NCBI GenBank assembly: GCA_950097015.1 | Contig: CATNEN010000039.1 | Location: 5,286,501 to 5,350,500, forward strand | From: Macrostomum hystrix | Lineage: Eukaryota; Platyhelminthes; Macrostomidae | Reading direction: 5' to 3' | Length of the DNA stretch: 64,000 bases | Part shown: positions 12,141-22,799 of the stretch, piece after piece | How the letters are laid out: every line of letters begins with the position of its first letter | Numbering within the stretch: position 1 is the stretch's first letter | Position numbers and translations under genes: made by a program | Notes under the pieces: generated by a model | What the model was told of the DNA's origin: nothing | Seen by the model: the letters and a program-made list of their open reading frames with translations, nothing else | Databases searched by the model: none

Positions 12141-13367
12141 CTGTTTCAGACTTACGGAACGGAACGGAAACAATCAGATCACATGCTTCGCCAGCCGGAC
12201 GGTGATTGGTTGGGAAGGGAGTGGGGTGGGCGCAGGGGAGGATTTATGATCTAAATGGGTGAAAGTTGACAAATTTCGTAATGATTTACGCCATAAGAAA
12301 TAGGGAATGGAATTAAAACGACAGGCGCAAAAAGGAGTTTTATTTACTACTATTACAAACATAGGGAGACGGGAGGGAGAGGGGTGCGCATTGGAAAACC
12401 GAAAAAGTGGGTGAAATGGAGGGAGGTGTGTAAACTTGACTGGGGAAAAACCCCAAAAATATAAAAGATTTGCGACCGAGTCATCATGTTGGTGTTTAAG
12501 GTCGTTATAGGAAAGTGGAAAGGGGAATTATTAGGATAATTAATTGACTAGCCAAAGAAGATTACTACCTCCTAAAAAGTCGCTGTTACATCACTAATTA
12601 CATTGGGGACAAATGAAGAAGAGTTGCAGCAGTTATAGCAGCATTCAATAGAAACTGCTGAAGGTTATTATCACCCGTCGTCCTTGCTGAATGAACACGA
12701 ACAGTTGGAAGTTTAAACCCTTAAGCTTACACCCATGGAGTAAGGGTGGGGCCGGGTGTTGAGTGTTTAAACGCTCGAATTCCATATTCACTCATACTAG
12801 CAAACATTATTCAATCCTAGTTCAATTTCATAGCATAAGTGCCTGAGGAGCTAAAAAATTTAATTATCCTTTCGTTCTGGCAGATAAAGCTTTTTTTCTT
12901 TGCGGCCTTTTAACCAGATTTTGCCGTAGAAAGCACTCGTAAAGTTTATGTTTGTCTATATTCCCAATAATTGTCTATAATTATCTATATTTGGTGTTAC
13001 GACCTTGGATCAATAAAATGGTTGATTGTATGACAGTGCAACATAAATCCACAGGGGAACCATTGATACTGTAAAATAAAATATAGTATAGCATAAACCC
13101 ACAGAGCATAGATCCTCTAATCAGATTAACAGTGTATCATAAATACTCAGAAAATTAAATGGCCCATGTAAGCACATCACCCATGGAAGCACATCGCCCA
13201 TGTAAGTTGGGCGATGTAAGCAAATGCTATGGAATAAATTTGTAATTTAGCTGTCTTTGGGAGGACTGCGTTTGAGAGACCGAGCGTTTGAATGGCACAG
13301 AGCGATAGTCTATGGGCCAAACGGCGCCAACTGGCTGGATTAATTCTATGGGGGCTGAGTATGAATG

Positions 13368-14520
13368 ACAAAACCAAGGACAACTTGATAACTCAGGACG
13401 GGAAACGAGCCAATTCATGGCGAAAAAAGTATGAGGCTCATTGCTGCATGACCCTTCCCTAGCTAGGTCATGCATCTAGACATAGACTAGACTAGACATA
13501 GGTCATGCATCTGCTGGAGTGACTAGACATAAGTCATACGAGCGTATGCCGCTTAAACGAGTGGACGTGTTGCATTTTTTAGTTAAAAGAATAAGCTATA
13601 TGATTGTATTTTTCTTATTACTCTCGAAATAAGAAGTTTGCGCATTTCATATTTTCGTTTCCTAAACATGCAACTGAACGAGAGGCTTGGCGACTGTCTC
13701 TGCCTAATCAACTGACGGTAAGACTTTCTTCAAATGTGCTTTTCGAATCTGATTTAGCGTGGCCACATGAATTCATTAACAATTTTGTTGTTGTTTAGAC
13801 CGTGACAGACTACATGGGCGTGTGTGCTAAGCACTGGCCTCAAGATGCACCAATGATAAAAAAGGGAAGAAATGAAAGGCCGCTACATTCACCATCAGTT
13901 TTCGACGGAGTCCCGCAGTCCTGCCTGGTTCAAACACAAGTTTTGTGAATATCTACTGCTTTAATTCAAATATTCGAGCGGATTTGTACTGCATCGAATA
14001 GGGTCGAAACGAAACACTAAGATGCGTGCTGGGATATTGCAGTGCGTGCCAGTCGACAGGCTGAGGGAAGGGGCGTGCTGTTGTCCGAACGATGCCTTTT
14101 CCAAGATGAACTAGTCGAATTTCGAGAGCGTGACACGCTGTCATTGTGGACTGAATTTCGAGCAACCATTCACCGTTCAGACGTCATCTGTTTGCAGTTC
14201 AGATTGAGAAAGAATCGTAAATTTTTCTCGAGTTTCCTTATACATGTGCTGCATGTACAGCTTTCCCATTGTGCATTTTCACCACGTTTACTTTATGCAA
14301 TAAAACTATTCAACATTTAAGAAAACCGACCCTGCACCCGCGTTCTGACTGCCTATCAAAAAGTCAAATATGATACGAGAATACATTGGCAACTGAAAGC
14401 ATGCGCATAAGGATGGGCCATAGAACAATGCTTTTAAACGAGCCTCATACCCTTTTCACCTGCATGAATTGGCTCGTTTCCGGTCCTGGGTTATCAAGTT
14501 GTCCCTGGACAAAACACTGA
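13368..14520. repeat. Inverted repeat pair, ~75-bp arms, ~1.1 kb apart
   Basis: The left arm (about 13368-13447) contains ggacaacttgataactcagg and cgagccaattcatg. The right arm (about 14445-14520) contains the reverse complement of nearly the same sequence (catgaattggctcg; cctgggttatcaagttgtcc). Arms look about 85% identical by eye. It may be a decayed transposon or a local inverted duplication; no transposase ORF is seen between. Confidence 0.6.
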
Positions 14521-15714
14521 GATTGAATGGCAAAAGCTATAGTATTGTAAAACGATTTTCGATTCCCGAGTCCTGACCATAGACTATGCATTAAAAACGT
14601 GCACTAAACGCCCCGCGGTCCCTAATTGGCTAAAATTGCATTAAATGCACACTTTTGACATTTTTTGGCACAGACAAAATTACTAGCACAGTCAAGCACG
14701 TACAATTAATAAGGCTCGTAAAGTACAAGAAGAGCTGCGGAAATTCGACAATTATGGCACTACCTGCATCTGCATGCATACACTACTAGATTGAACGGAC
14801 CCAAACATGGAACAAAACGTGTTCGAAGGTCTAATTCAAACAATTTGCTTTCAAAACAAATCGCTACATACAAATACTGTATTAGCCATGTCCAATGCAA
14901 CAGTCTATACGGTGATCGCGACACGAACCTCGAACCTTACATTCCTACCACTGTCTCTGATAAAAAGCAACGCAACTTTATCGAAACTGAGGAAAGCCTA
15001 AAACAGAAAATCCTTAGCTGAGACTTTGACAAAACAGAACACGTGAGACATGCCGTGTAGTTGGAATTGGACCAAAGACGCAATAAAGTCAATAAAAGGA
15101 AACTGTAACATGCATGCCACTATTAGAGTCTTCCAAGTTGAGATATTTCCGAATTTGAAAAAAAAAATGTGAGATATAAAATTTTCCGGCTTAAAAACCG
15201 TTGAATGTGGGCATGTAAAACAAACGATTGTGTCTCTGACTTGTCAAAACACATATCTAAGCTGCTGAGCTTGTATCAAATATTTTTCCTATCGGAAGCA
15301 AGCTCGGTGGTTACGACTTTCTCTCAACCCCTGAACTGTAGTACTTGTCGTTGCCAAGAATGCTCCAGTTTCCGTTGTCAGTTGCAAAAAGCCTGCACCT
15401 GCAGATCAGGACTGGTGCCAGATTATCGATGTATGTTAGCTGGAGTTGGTTAAACCTGCGTTGTGCTAAACAAGAAGTGATCCACACTTTTTAGAGCTTC
15501 AAATTTTTTATAACTTTAGAAAGTTTTCGAAAAATTAACAGTTACGTAGCTTTGTTTGCTTTGAAACTCAGGGCTGCGGCTAATTCGTAGTGATATCAAA
15601 CTCATGTCCATACTATCGAATAACTTTCTCCCACAGTAAAAAACGGTTTAAGCTGTAAATAGCATTAATAGTAGTTCGCCGCATAAAAATATTATTTGCA
15701 CAAAGGGCTGTGGG

Positions 15715-16000
15715 CGCCAACTGGGTACATCATTTGGCGACAGTCGACCTGCAGCCAGCGAGGAGGCATTTCTGCCTATTCCGCTAGCTGATTCCTGAGC
15801 ACACGCGCACACGAATTTCGCCTCGTCAGGCAGTGTACACTCTCACCGTGCCTTAATTGGAGGTTGGCCCTCAACGGCGTAAATTGCACGACAAGCCCCC
15901 AAGCCTTCCCTCCGATCGGCTGCGCCCCAAATAAATGCAGCCCTGCCGCGGAATCGAGCTTAGGTACCTCGGTGCGAGAGGCAAATACCTCGATCGCTTG
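15715..16000 (-). mobile_element. tRNA-derived SINE, family A
   Basis: Minus-strand copy with a well preserved 3' end (caccaaatg-type terminus seen as catttggcgacagt), middle block and tRNA-like head (gccgcggaatcgagctta). It lies 250 bp upstream of the WSC gene. Confidence 0.78.
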
Positions 16001-16247
16001 ACCAAAAGAAACTGACCACAGTAATATGGAAATAAAAAATCTCAAAAATAAATTTAATGTGCTGTAGTATCCCTTTGAGTCGCGCTTTGCAGAACTTGTC
16101 TATAGTTCGAGCGATCCGAGCTGCAACCAATCAAAAAGCTGAGCTAAAAATATTTTGGAAAAAAGTATTTAAACGAAACCAGCGAAGACTGGCCGCATGT
16201 TTGAATGCAACGACTAACGCCTCCTCTCTAATCTGCAAACCTACGCG

Positions 16248-17021
16248 ATGAAAGGCCTCCCGGATGCCAGCAGTTGGCTTGGCCAGCTCGGCTTTTACCT
16301 GTTGCTTCTCTGCTTCTTAGGCCCCGGAGCATTGGCTCAGCCGATGGTGTCAACGCGAGTCCAAATAGGCTGCTCAAAAACCGGCCCCGTCAATAATGCA
16401 ACCATCGGAGATTTCAACGGTCTGGCGGGACTGGAAAAGATCGGTCCATACGTGGTTACTGATTCAATGTTTGGCATCGTATCTCTGGACAACCTGACTA
16501 TTGACATTTGTAGCGATGTTTGCGCGACGGGCCGGCTTCCTTACTTTGGGTTAATGGATGGCACTCAATGCTTCTGTGCGTTCGCTTACCAAACTGAAAA
16601 ATTCATTGGCAATGTGGCACCCTGTAACACGAATTGCGGTGGAAATTCATCTCAGAAATGCGGTGGAAGTAACAAAATTCTTCTGTTTCAAAATAACTAC
16701 AAAATCGGTGAGTTCGATTCTGTACTTTTTGTCCTTTTTCAGTTAGTTGTATTTTTATGCATAATTTTAGCCACGGGAACCTACAAGCCGGTGGTCCCAA
16801 CCGCTTCCATCATCACTGGAACACTTTCGAACGCTACTTTCTGGAGCCAGAAGGTCACTGAGACCTTCGAGTGCTTCGCCGCTTGCCACCGCAATCAGGA
16901 CTGCCTCGCATGCGCGTTCGCGCCGTCAAGCCAGGTGTGTCGCCTCATGAGGTTCGCCGCTGTGCCCAGCGAGGTCGCCAGTGGGGTCCAGCGAGTGTGG
17001 ATGAAGCTTTATGACCGCTAG
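16248..17021 (+). CDS. Secreted WSC-domain plus PAN/apple-like protein
   Basis: Two exons, 16248-16707 and 16771-17021, joined across a 63-nt intron (gtgagt..ttttag), give a 236-aa protein. Residues 1-31 form a signal peptide (LGFYLLLLCFLGPGALA). About residues 40-150 form a WSC domain (IGCSKTG, CSDVCATGRLPYFGLMDG, CFCAF, CNTNCGG, CGGSNKI), a cysteine-rich carbohydrate-binding module. Residues ~180-230 resemble a PAN/apple module (FECFAACHRNQDCLACAFA, QVCRLM). Likely an extracellular glycan- or protein-binding factor; the partner is unknown. The intron is also open in frame, and if retained it adds a hydrophobic stretch. I see no strong AATAAA after the stop; an aataatgaat lies near 17191. 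Confidence 0.82.
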   Translation: MKGLPDASSWLGQLGFYLLLLCFLGPGALAQPMVSTRVQIGCSKTGPVNNATIGDFNGLAGLEKIGPYVVTDSMFGIVSLDNLTIDICSDVCATGRLPYFGLMDGTQCFCAFAYQTEKFIGNVAPCNTNCGGNSSQKCGGSNKILLFQNNYKIGEFDSVLFVLFQLVVFLCIILATGTYKPVVPTASIITGTLSNATFWSQKVTETFECFAACHRNQDCLACAFAPSSQVCRLMRFAAVPSEVASGVQRVWMKLYDR

Positions 17022-19667
17022 CCGCGCTGCTGAAAATGTCAGTGGAACCGAATATCGAACCCAAATTGTGAACTCTAAGGAGAAACACGGTGATTTGATG
17101 AAAGCTAATGAACCATCTGCATCTCTAAGTCCACAAAATATTTCCCTGTTGATGTTTGTTAACATTATAAGCCTCGACAAGACTGCAAAATAATGAATAC
17201 ATAATCATCATATTTGCTTTAAAAAGTTTACTCTGTATCTAAATCAATATAATACAGAGAAGCTATACTATGGCCTGATGGGTGCCGAAATTGACATAAA
17301 AACTGCTATACGCAGTAAAGCATAAAAACATAAAATGCGTGAACAGTTTACATGCAAATATTGTCTAAAGTCCAGATGCAGTTCATGTTTTTTAAGAGAA
17401 TCAAATTCAGACCATTATTCGAGAAACGCGAGAGCGTGCAGAGTGCAGACAGCGAGACCGCGGCCCTGCCCCCCCCCGACGTTAGGTTTGACTTATGGAG
17501 TCCAGAACCGCGCTATTAAGTAGTCTCTAACTTCTGACTCTAAACAAATTACTAATAACAAATTACTAATCTACACTGAAATTAGTGTAGATCCTAAGCA
17601 TGGGGACCTTGGAATATCTGAACACCAACAAGCTGTCAAACATCACAATTAAGGCAGGTGGCTATCTCTGGGAGGCCTGAATCCGTTTCTGTTTTCTACA
17701 TGTACATCGAATCAGCACCGTGGCATCTCAGTGCTCACATATTAAGCCATCCTTGGGTAAAATCAGCATTGTTTATCTCACCGAGAGCTGAAGTTTCGTC
17801 ATTTTCATCGATCGCATTTTTAATTACTAAATATAGTTAAGCATTTAAGTCATTTTCACGTGGTTGGTGTATTCTGCATTAGCAGGTTAATCGCAGAATA
17901 AATTTAAGCTAAATTTCGAAATACATGTTTTAACTACTTCAAGTAGCTAGTGTAGAGCAACACTTTTATTTCTTAGTAATTGCTATTGAATTCCTAAATC
18001 AGATCAGTAAACTATGTAAAAACCAAGCAAACGATAGCAATATGATAAATTTATATTTTTTAAAGGTTTTTATTGATGCTCTAATGGTATATGCACAAAT
18101 TTATAGTTTGCCATAACTTTTTGAGCACGAATTTAAACGCAGAAAAATATAGATTTTTTTCGCCCCAATGCGTTCAACTCAGTCAGTAGAGACATAGTTC
18201 GTTCGTTCAGACATGCAAAATGCAAGTACCAAAGTGGTCGGCTTCAGCTTTTACTACTTTTGCAGCGGGTTATTGCGATGAGGATAGGCAAGATCAAGAC
18301 ATGTATTAAGATTCAACAAGCCTCTCCGAAGTTTAAAGCTAAGATGCAGTATGGCTGATTATGCCTAGTATAAATGCGTGGTCCAGTGGACTGCAGAAAA
18401 AGTCAAGGCTTAGGCCCTAGTACTGAAAATTCACTGCATTCGACAGGGTTCCCCATTTTTAGGTTCCTGCGAAGACCTGAGCTCAAAGCAGCTAACGTCT
18501 AGCAGCTCTACTAATGTGACCTCAAAACTTAGACTGTATAATTTTTTATGAACAAAAGATGGCATTGACATACATATATAATTGGCTCCTGTCTCCTATA
18601 GTTTATATATATTGTCTAGAGGGCCTAATTGTTGTCGAGGAAAGTTTTATTTGTTTTTAGGCATCTACTTTTTTCTATTCTATTTGTATTCTTGAAACAT
18701 GCAAGCTAGCTAGGCCTAGTTATATATTGGCCTAGGCCTATCACAATGAAAAAGAATAGGCCCTATATTATTTTAACAAATGCAAAGTCACAAAAGTACC
18801 TAGCTAGCTTACTAACACTTATAATAGCTAGAAAGCTTTGCTTTTAAGACTTAGCATATCTATGAGCCTAGTTTTAATTTTACTCATTTGCTAGCTTAAT
18901 AAGGCATAGCCACCTAATTTAGTAAATTGATTAGATCACTAAAATGTTCATGAATATATAGCTATACAGCAAGATATATTTTATTAGGGGCCTATTACTA
19001 GGCTAATTCTAAGAAAATAGTAATAAATATTAAATATATAATTCTACTCAACTCCAGTTTTAGCTACTTTGGTTGTTTATACTCTGTTTTTATATATAGG
19101 CTTAGCCGGCTTGGGCTATTTGCAGGTAATTAGGGCCTAAGCTTGCTATAGACACTAAAGTATTAGCTATATATTTTTGCAGTACTTAGGCCATATAAAA
19201 TACAATTTAGCTAAGACTAAATAAAAAAGCCATTTCAAGATTAGGCCTAGCTACAAATTATTCACTAAAAAACTGAGCATATATTTCTAAGTCTGTTGCT
19301 TATAGCTAGGCCAACACAATTGTTTGTAATCTGATAGATAAAGAAATTTTGGTTCTAGCTAGCTAGAACTTTAGGTAGTATCTATTGTATACCATAGAAT
19401 ACAAATATACTATAGTAATCATAGTACATTGTTTGATTCAAGTCTAATAAATGTTCAAAGCAATCAGACTATAACATGGCTATAACAGTGTCTATAAATA
19501 TAACATTCCAAGTGAATTGAAGGGGATACATACAAGTTCTACTCATAGTAGGCCTCTTTAAGGTTAGAATTGTATTTTTTTCAAACTTAGGTATATAACT
19601 TAGTCTATCGAAATTATATTATTGACCAGAATTGAAAATCTAACTCTCCAGCTAGTCGCATCAGCTG
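17022..19667. other. AT-rich spacer dense in CTAG/GGCC palindromes
   Basis: No coding exon is supported. From about 18600 the DNA is AT-rich and repeatedly carries taggcctag, ctagctag and tatata-type words. The same style of sequence returns at 55700-58200. It probably includes the 3' UTR of the WSC gene and the promoter of ZSWIM2. Confidence 0.55.
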
Positions 19668-22272
19668 ATGTCTCGCTCCACACCTTATCGCCGGACAATC
19701 TCCGACACTGTCAACTGGCGCCAGGAGCAGGCACTTGAGGCCACCATCTTCATACTGCGAGAAATTGGACCCACCGGCTTCCTGCTGCAGGAGGATGGCG
19801 CTGTCGGCCACATTAAAGTGCTCATTGGAGACCCACATCACTGCAGTTGCTCGGAGTTTCGCAAAGATCGGGACCTGTGCCGCCACATCTGCTGGCTGCT
19901 GCTGCGAAAATTTCGCATCGACAGGGACGACCCGCTTAGCTGGCAGGCCGGCTTGGTGGAGCGAGAGATCAACGGATTGCTGACTGGCGCTGGGCGGCGA
20001 CGGGGCAATGCTGCTGCTGCTGCTGCTAGGAGCACAGATGGCGAGGCTGGTAATAAGCATCAGACATCTTCTGCTACTGGCGGTGAGTAGTTATGAAGAG
20101 AATCATAAAGAGTTTTTGCTTGAGTTTGAGTGTTTGAAATTCGGCCTATTCCGTGATTCACTATCCCCTGAGCACGTACTGATTTGGGGTGTACAACTGA
20201 TTCTCATTACCTATCCAAGATCCCTATTAAAATATGTATCTAAGATCCCAATTATCTATCTACGAGTACGATCCCATAATTTTCCCAAATCCCCATTATC
20301 TAGCTATTGAAATTCAATTCAGATCTCTATTTCCCAGTGCTCCGTACTATTAAATTTAAACTTCTCTCCCCAACAGAAGCGGCCTACCCAGCAGCCCAGA
20401 GGCCAATAGGCGCAGAGGACGTGTGCCCGATCTGTCAGGAGGAGCTCCTGGCCAGCCGGCTGCCCGTGACCTACTGCCGCCTGACCTGCGGCAACTCCAT
20501 CCACATGCGCTGCATGCACGTCTGGGCCGCGCACCAGAAGAAGCAGCAGCAGATCCCAGCTGACGGCAATGTGTCCTGTCCGATGTGCCGCGGCGACTTT
20601 GCGCCCTACGCCCTGCTGATGCAGGAACTGGGCAACGCCTCAGCTGCCAAGCAGGCCGTGGTTGCTGCCCACAGGATCGCCTGCTCCGGTTGCGGCGAGG
20701 CTGCCATTGTTGGTGAGCCTGTGTGTTGTGAACGGAGGAATCCCAACAAAATCCCCCGTGAATCCGGACTTTCGTACTGACCGTCGGCGACGCTGTGGCG
20801 CAGGCGAGGGAGAAGGCAGAACGATCTCTGGCAGCTCATGTGCTCTACGGTCTTTTTATCAATCCTGCCTTCAAGGGGGCACAGAGGGTTCTACATATAT
20901 AGGCATGAAACACTGGGGCAGATAAGAAAGCCCGGGGCTTTAATCCAGACAGAGGCCGTTCAGCCAATCAGCAACGAGAGCAGGGTAGAGAAAAAGGGGG
21001 TTCAAAATTTCTAGTTAGGGCAGCCAATCAGAAGCTTAGACAATACAATGAGGGCAGAGTGAAAGTACTTTGTCTGCCAGTACCTAAGCGACAGAGAGGC
21101 ACTACAGCAAGGCTGGGGGGGAGGCACATTTGTCAGATACACTTGATTCTGCCATGGCAAAATTTACTAATAACTTTCCAACCTGACACTGAAACTAAAA
21201 CAATCCCACAGGCAAGCTCTATCGCTGCACCGTCTGCCGCGATTATCACATGTGCCAGCGGTGCTTCAATTCGCCGCAGGTGCATCCACAGCAGCATCAG
21301 CAGCAGCATCGATCAGTTGGAGCAACTGCGGCAACATCGGCGTCGGTATTTCAGTTTAGAGAGCGATCCGGCCAGCAGTGGCGTCCGGTGGACCGGCTTG
21401 CTGGCATCGGCGTACCTTTGTCTGTGGCCGGACTGCTGCAGGTGCGAACCGGGTGGAACCTGTTTTTGATTCTAGCTTTAAGTTTTCTGTGTAAGGTTTT
21501 TGAAGTTCGTTTTAAACGTTCGTGTTTCAGATATTTCAGATTTCGAAAAGTTTTTTTTTAACTTATATTTTTACTGTTAGTAGTGTAGTTTGAACACTGC
21601 AGTGAAAACTAGTTCGCATTATTTCTGCAGTCGCGTCCCGGCGATTTTGGCGAAGCCGACTACGAAGCACTGATGGCGCTAGACGCCCCGGCATCCGGCA
21701 GCCACCTCACCGAGTCGGCCCTCGGCCGTCTGCGCCACTGGACGGTGCAACGCGGCCACACTCTGACTAGGCCTGGTCGCCAGTGCCCCCTCTGCCTCAT
21801 GGCCTTCCTGCCTGGCCAGCCGGTGCGCCAGCTGGCGCCCTGCCGTCACGTGATGCATAGCGCCTGCATCGATCCGCTACTGCTGCACAGATCTTGCCTG
21901 TGTCCCCTAGACAACATCGAGGTGAAGCCGCCTGAGCTGCAGCAGCAACAGCAGCAGAGTCATGCACATTCTACTGCGAGTAGTAACTGCAGCATCGGCT
22001 TTCAAATTCAGGGCCTACAGCTGAATGGGAATCGGATTTTGTCATCCTCCTCGTCTGCCTCGGCTGCTCATCTGCCGCCGTTGCCAGCTGTCACCAATTC
22101 TCTGTCGTCATCATCTTCTTCTACTGGCGCTGGCAAGCGGAAGCCGCTGGTTGCTGTGGCTTTCGGCCGCGGCGGCCAGCCAAGGAGTCGGAGCTCCGAT
22201 GGCAGGCGGCGTAGCAGCGGCAGCGGCCGCGGCGGCGCTTTGAACTTGGAGCTGACCGCCCTGCACCTTTGA
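19668..22272 (+). CDS. ZSWIM2: ZSWIM2-like E3 ubiquitin ligase
   Basis: Four exons, 19668-20082, 20377-20712, 21212-21441 and 21631-22272, encode 540 aa with matching phases. Vertebrate ZSWIM2 (MEX) is a testis-linked E3 ligase that self-ubiquitinates and promotes death-receptor apoptosis. Domains in order: conserved N-terminus (NWRQEQALEATIFILREIGP); SWIM finger with C59, C61, C71, H73; RING finger about 153-210 (CPICQEE...CPMC); ZZ finger about 240-280 (CSGCGE, YRCTVCRDYHMCQRC); second RING about 379-420 (CPLCLMAF...CRHVMHSACID...CPLD). The C-terminal ~120 residues are low-complexity Ser, Gln and Arg/Gly. The order SWIM-RING-ZZ-RING is specific to this family. The ATG lies 3 nt after an AG. 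The split of the ZZ domain between exons 2 and 3 supports the model. Confidence 0.94.
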
Positions 22273-22602
22273 ACCTGCTGGCTTTGCATTCCTTGGAAGA
22301 ATCGCGCTGAACAAATTCCTAATTTTACTTCCTTGCTCACCCAATCTTGTGCCTTGCTTTAGTGCCGGACACCGTTTTTTCTACAAGTGTTGACTTTCCT
22401 TATTACTTTGCCTAGATTTTTTCCTACGCTCGTAGATTATCTAGATACTATTATTTTTATACCTGCTTCTGTTTGCCATTGATCTGAGTTCATATGGCTT
22501 GCGGACTGTGATACCAAATTTTTAATGACGAAAATAGATCTACTCGTATTTTTTGTGAACTTTATCTTCTATTTAAACGAGTTTTTTATTTCTTTTGTTA
22601 CT

Positions 22603-22702
22603 GGGCTGCCACACCCACACGTTTTCACAGCTGGGTTAATTATCTAGACTCTAAGAGATTAACTCAGTGGATTAAGTGCCTTGCTTAAAGTCCAAAGCTC
22701 CG
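22603..22702 (-). mobile_element. SINE family B fragment
   Basis: Partial, diverged copy: gctgccacacccacacg, acagctgggttaatta and aagtgccttgcttaaagtc match the body of family B on the minus strand. The head is missing. It lies between ZSWIM2 and CDK12. Confidence 0.5.
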
Positions 22703-22799
22703 TTGTAGCCCACAGTAATCAATAACAAAGTAGGTTAACTGTATGTAATCCTTCAGAAACCTCCCAATTCCATTCGATTGCCGCCTGCCGCAGTAAATC

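Larger units (their letters stand above)
11011..15714. other. Gene-poor spacer between WDR59 and the WSC gene
   Basis: Head-to-head spacer. Mostly AT-rich unique-looking DNA with short ORFs that carry no recognisable domain. Within it are a GC-rich patch at 11935-12170 and a pair of inverted ~75-bp repeats near 13370 and 14515. Both promoters should lie at its ends, but I see no convincing TATA or initiator motif. Confidence 0.6.

Noticed and set aside
14791-15021. 76-codon frame and overlapping 64-codon frame
   Set aside because: No domain, biased only by AT content, two overlapping frames equally long; chance.
15205-15453. Cysteine-rich 82-codon frame (CSTCRCQECSSFRCQ)
   Set aside because: Looks like a small secreted Cys-rich peptide at first, but there is no signal peptide and the N-terminal part is not conserved-looking; too weak to call.
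16057-16251. Short plus frame just upstream of the WSC gene
   Set aside because: No domain and no splice link; the signal peptide starting at 16248 explains the gene start.
19614-20060. 148-codon minus frame opposite ZSWIM2 exon 1
   Set aside because: Shadow of the GC-rich ZSWIM2 coding frame, which carries conserved SWIM and RING domains.
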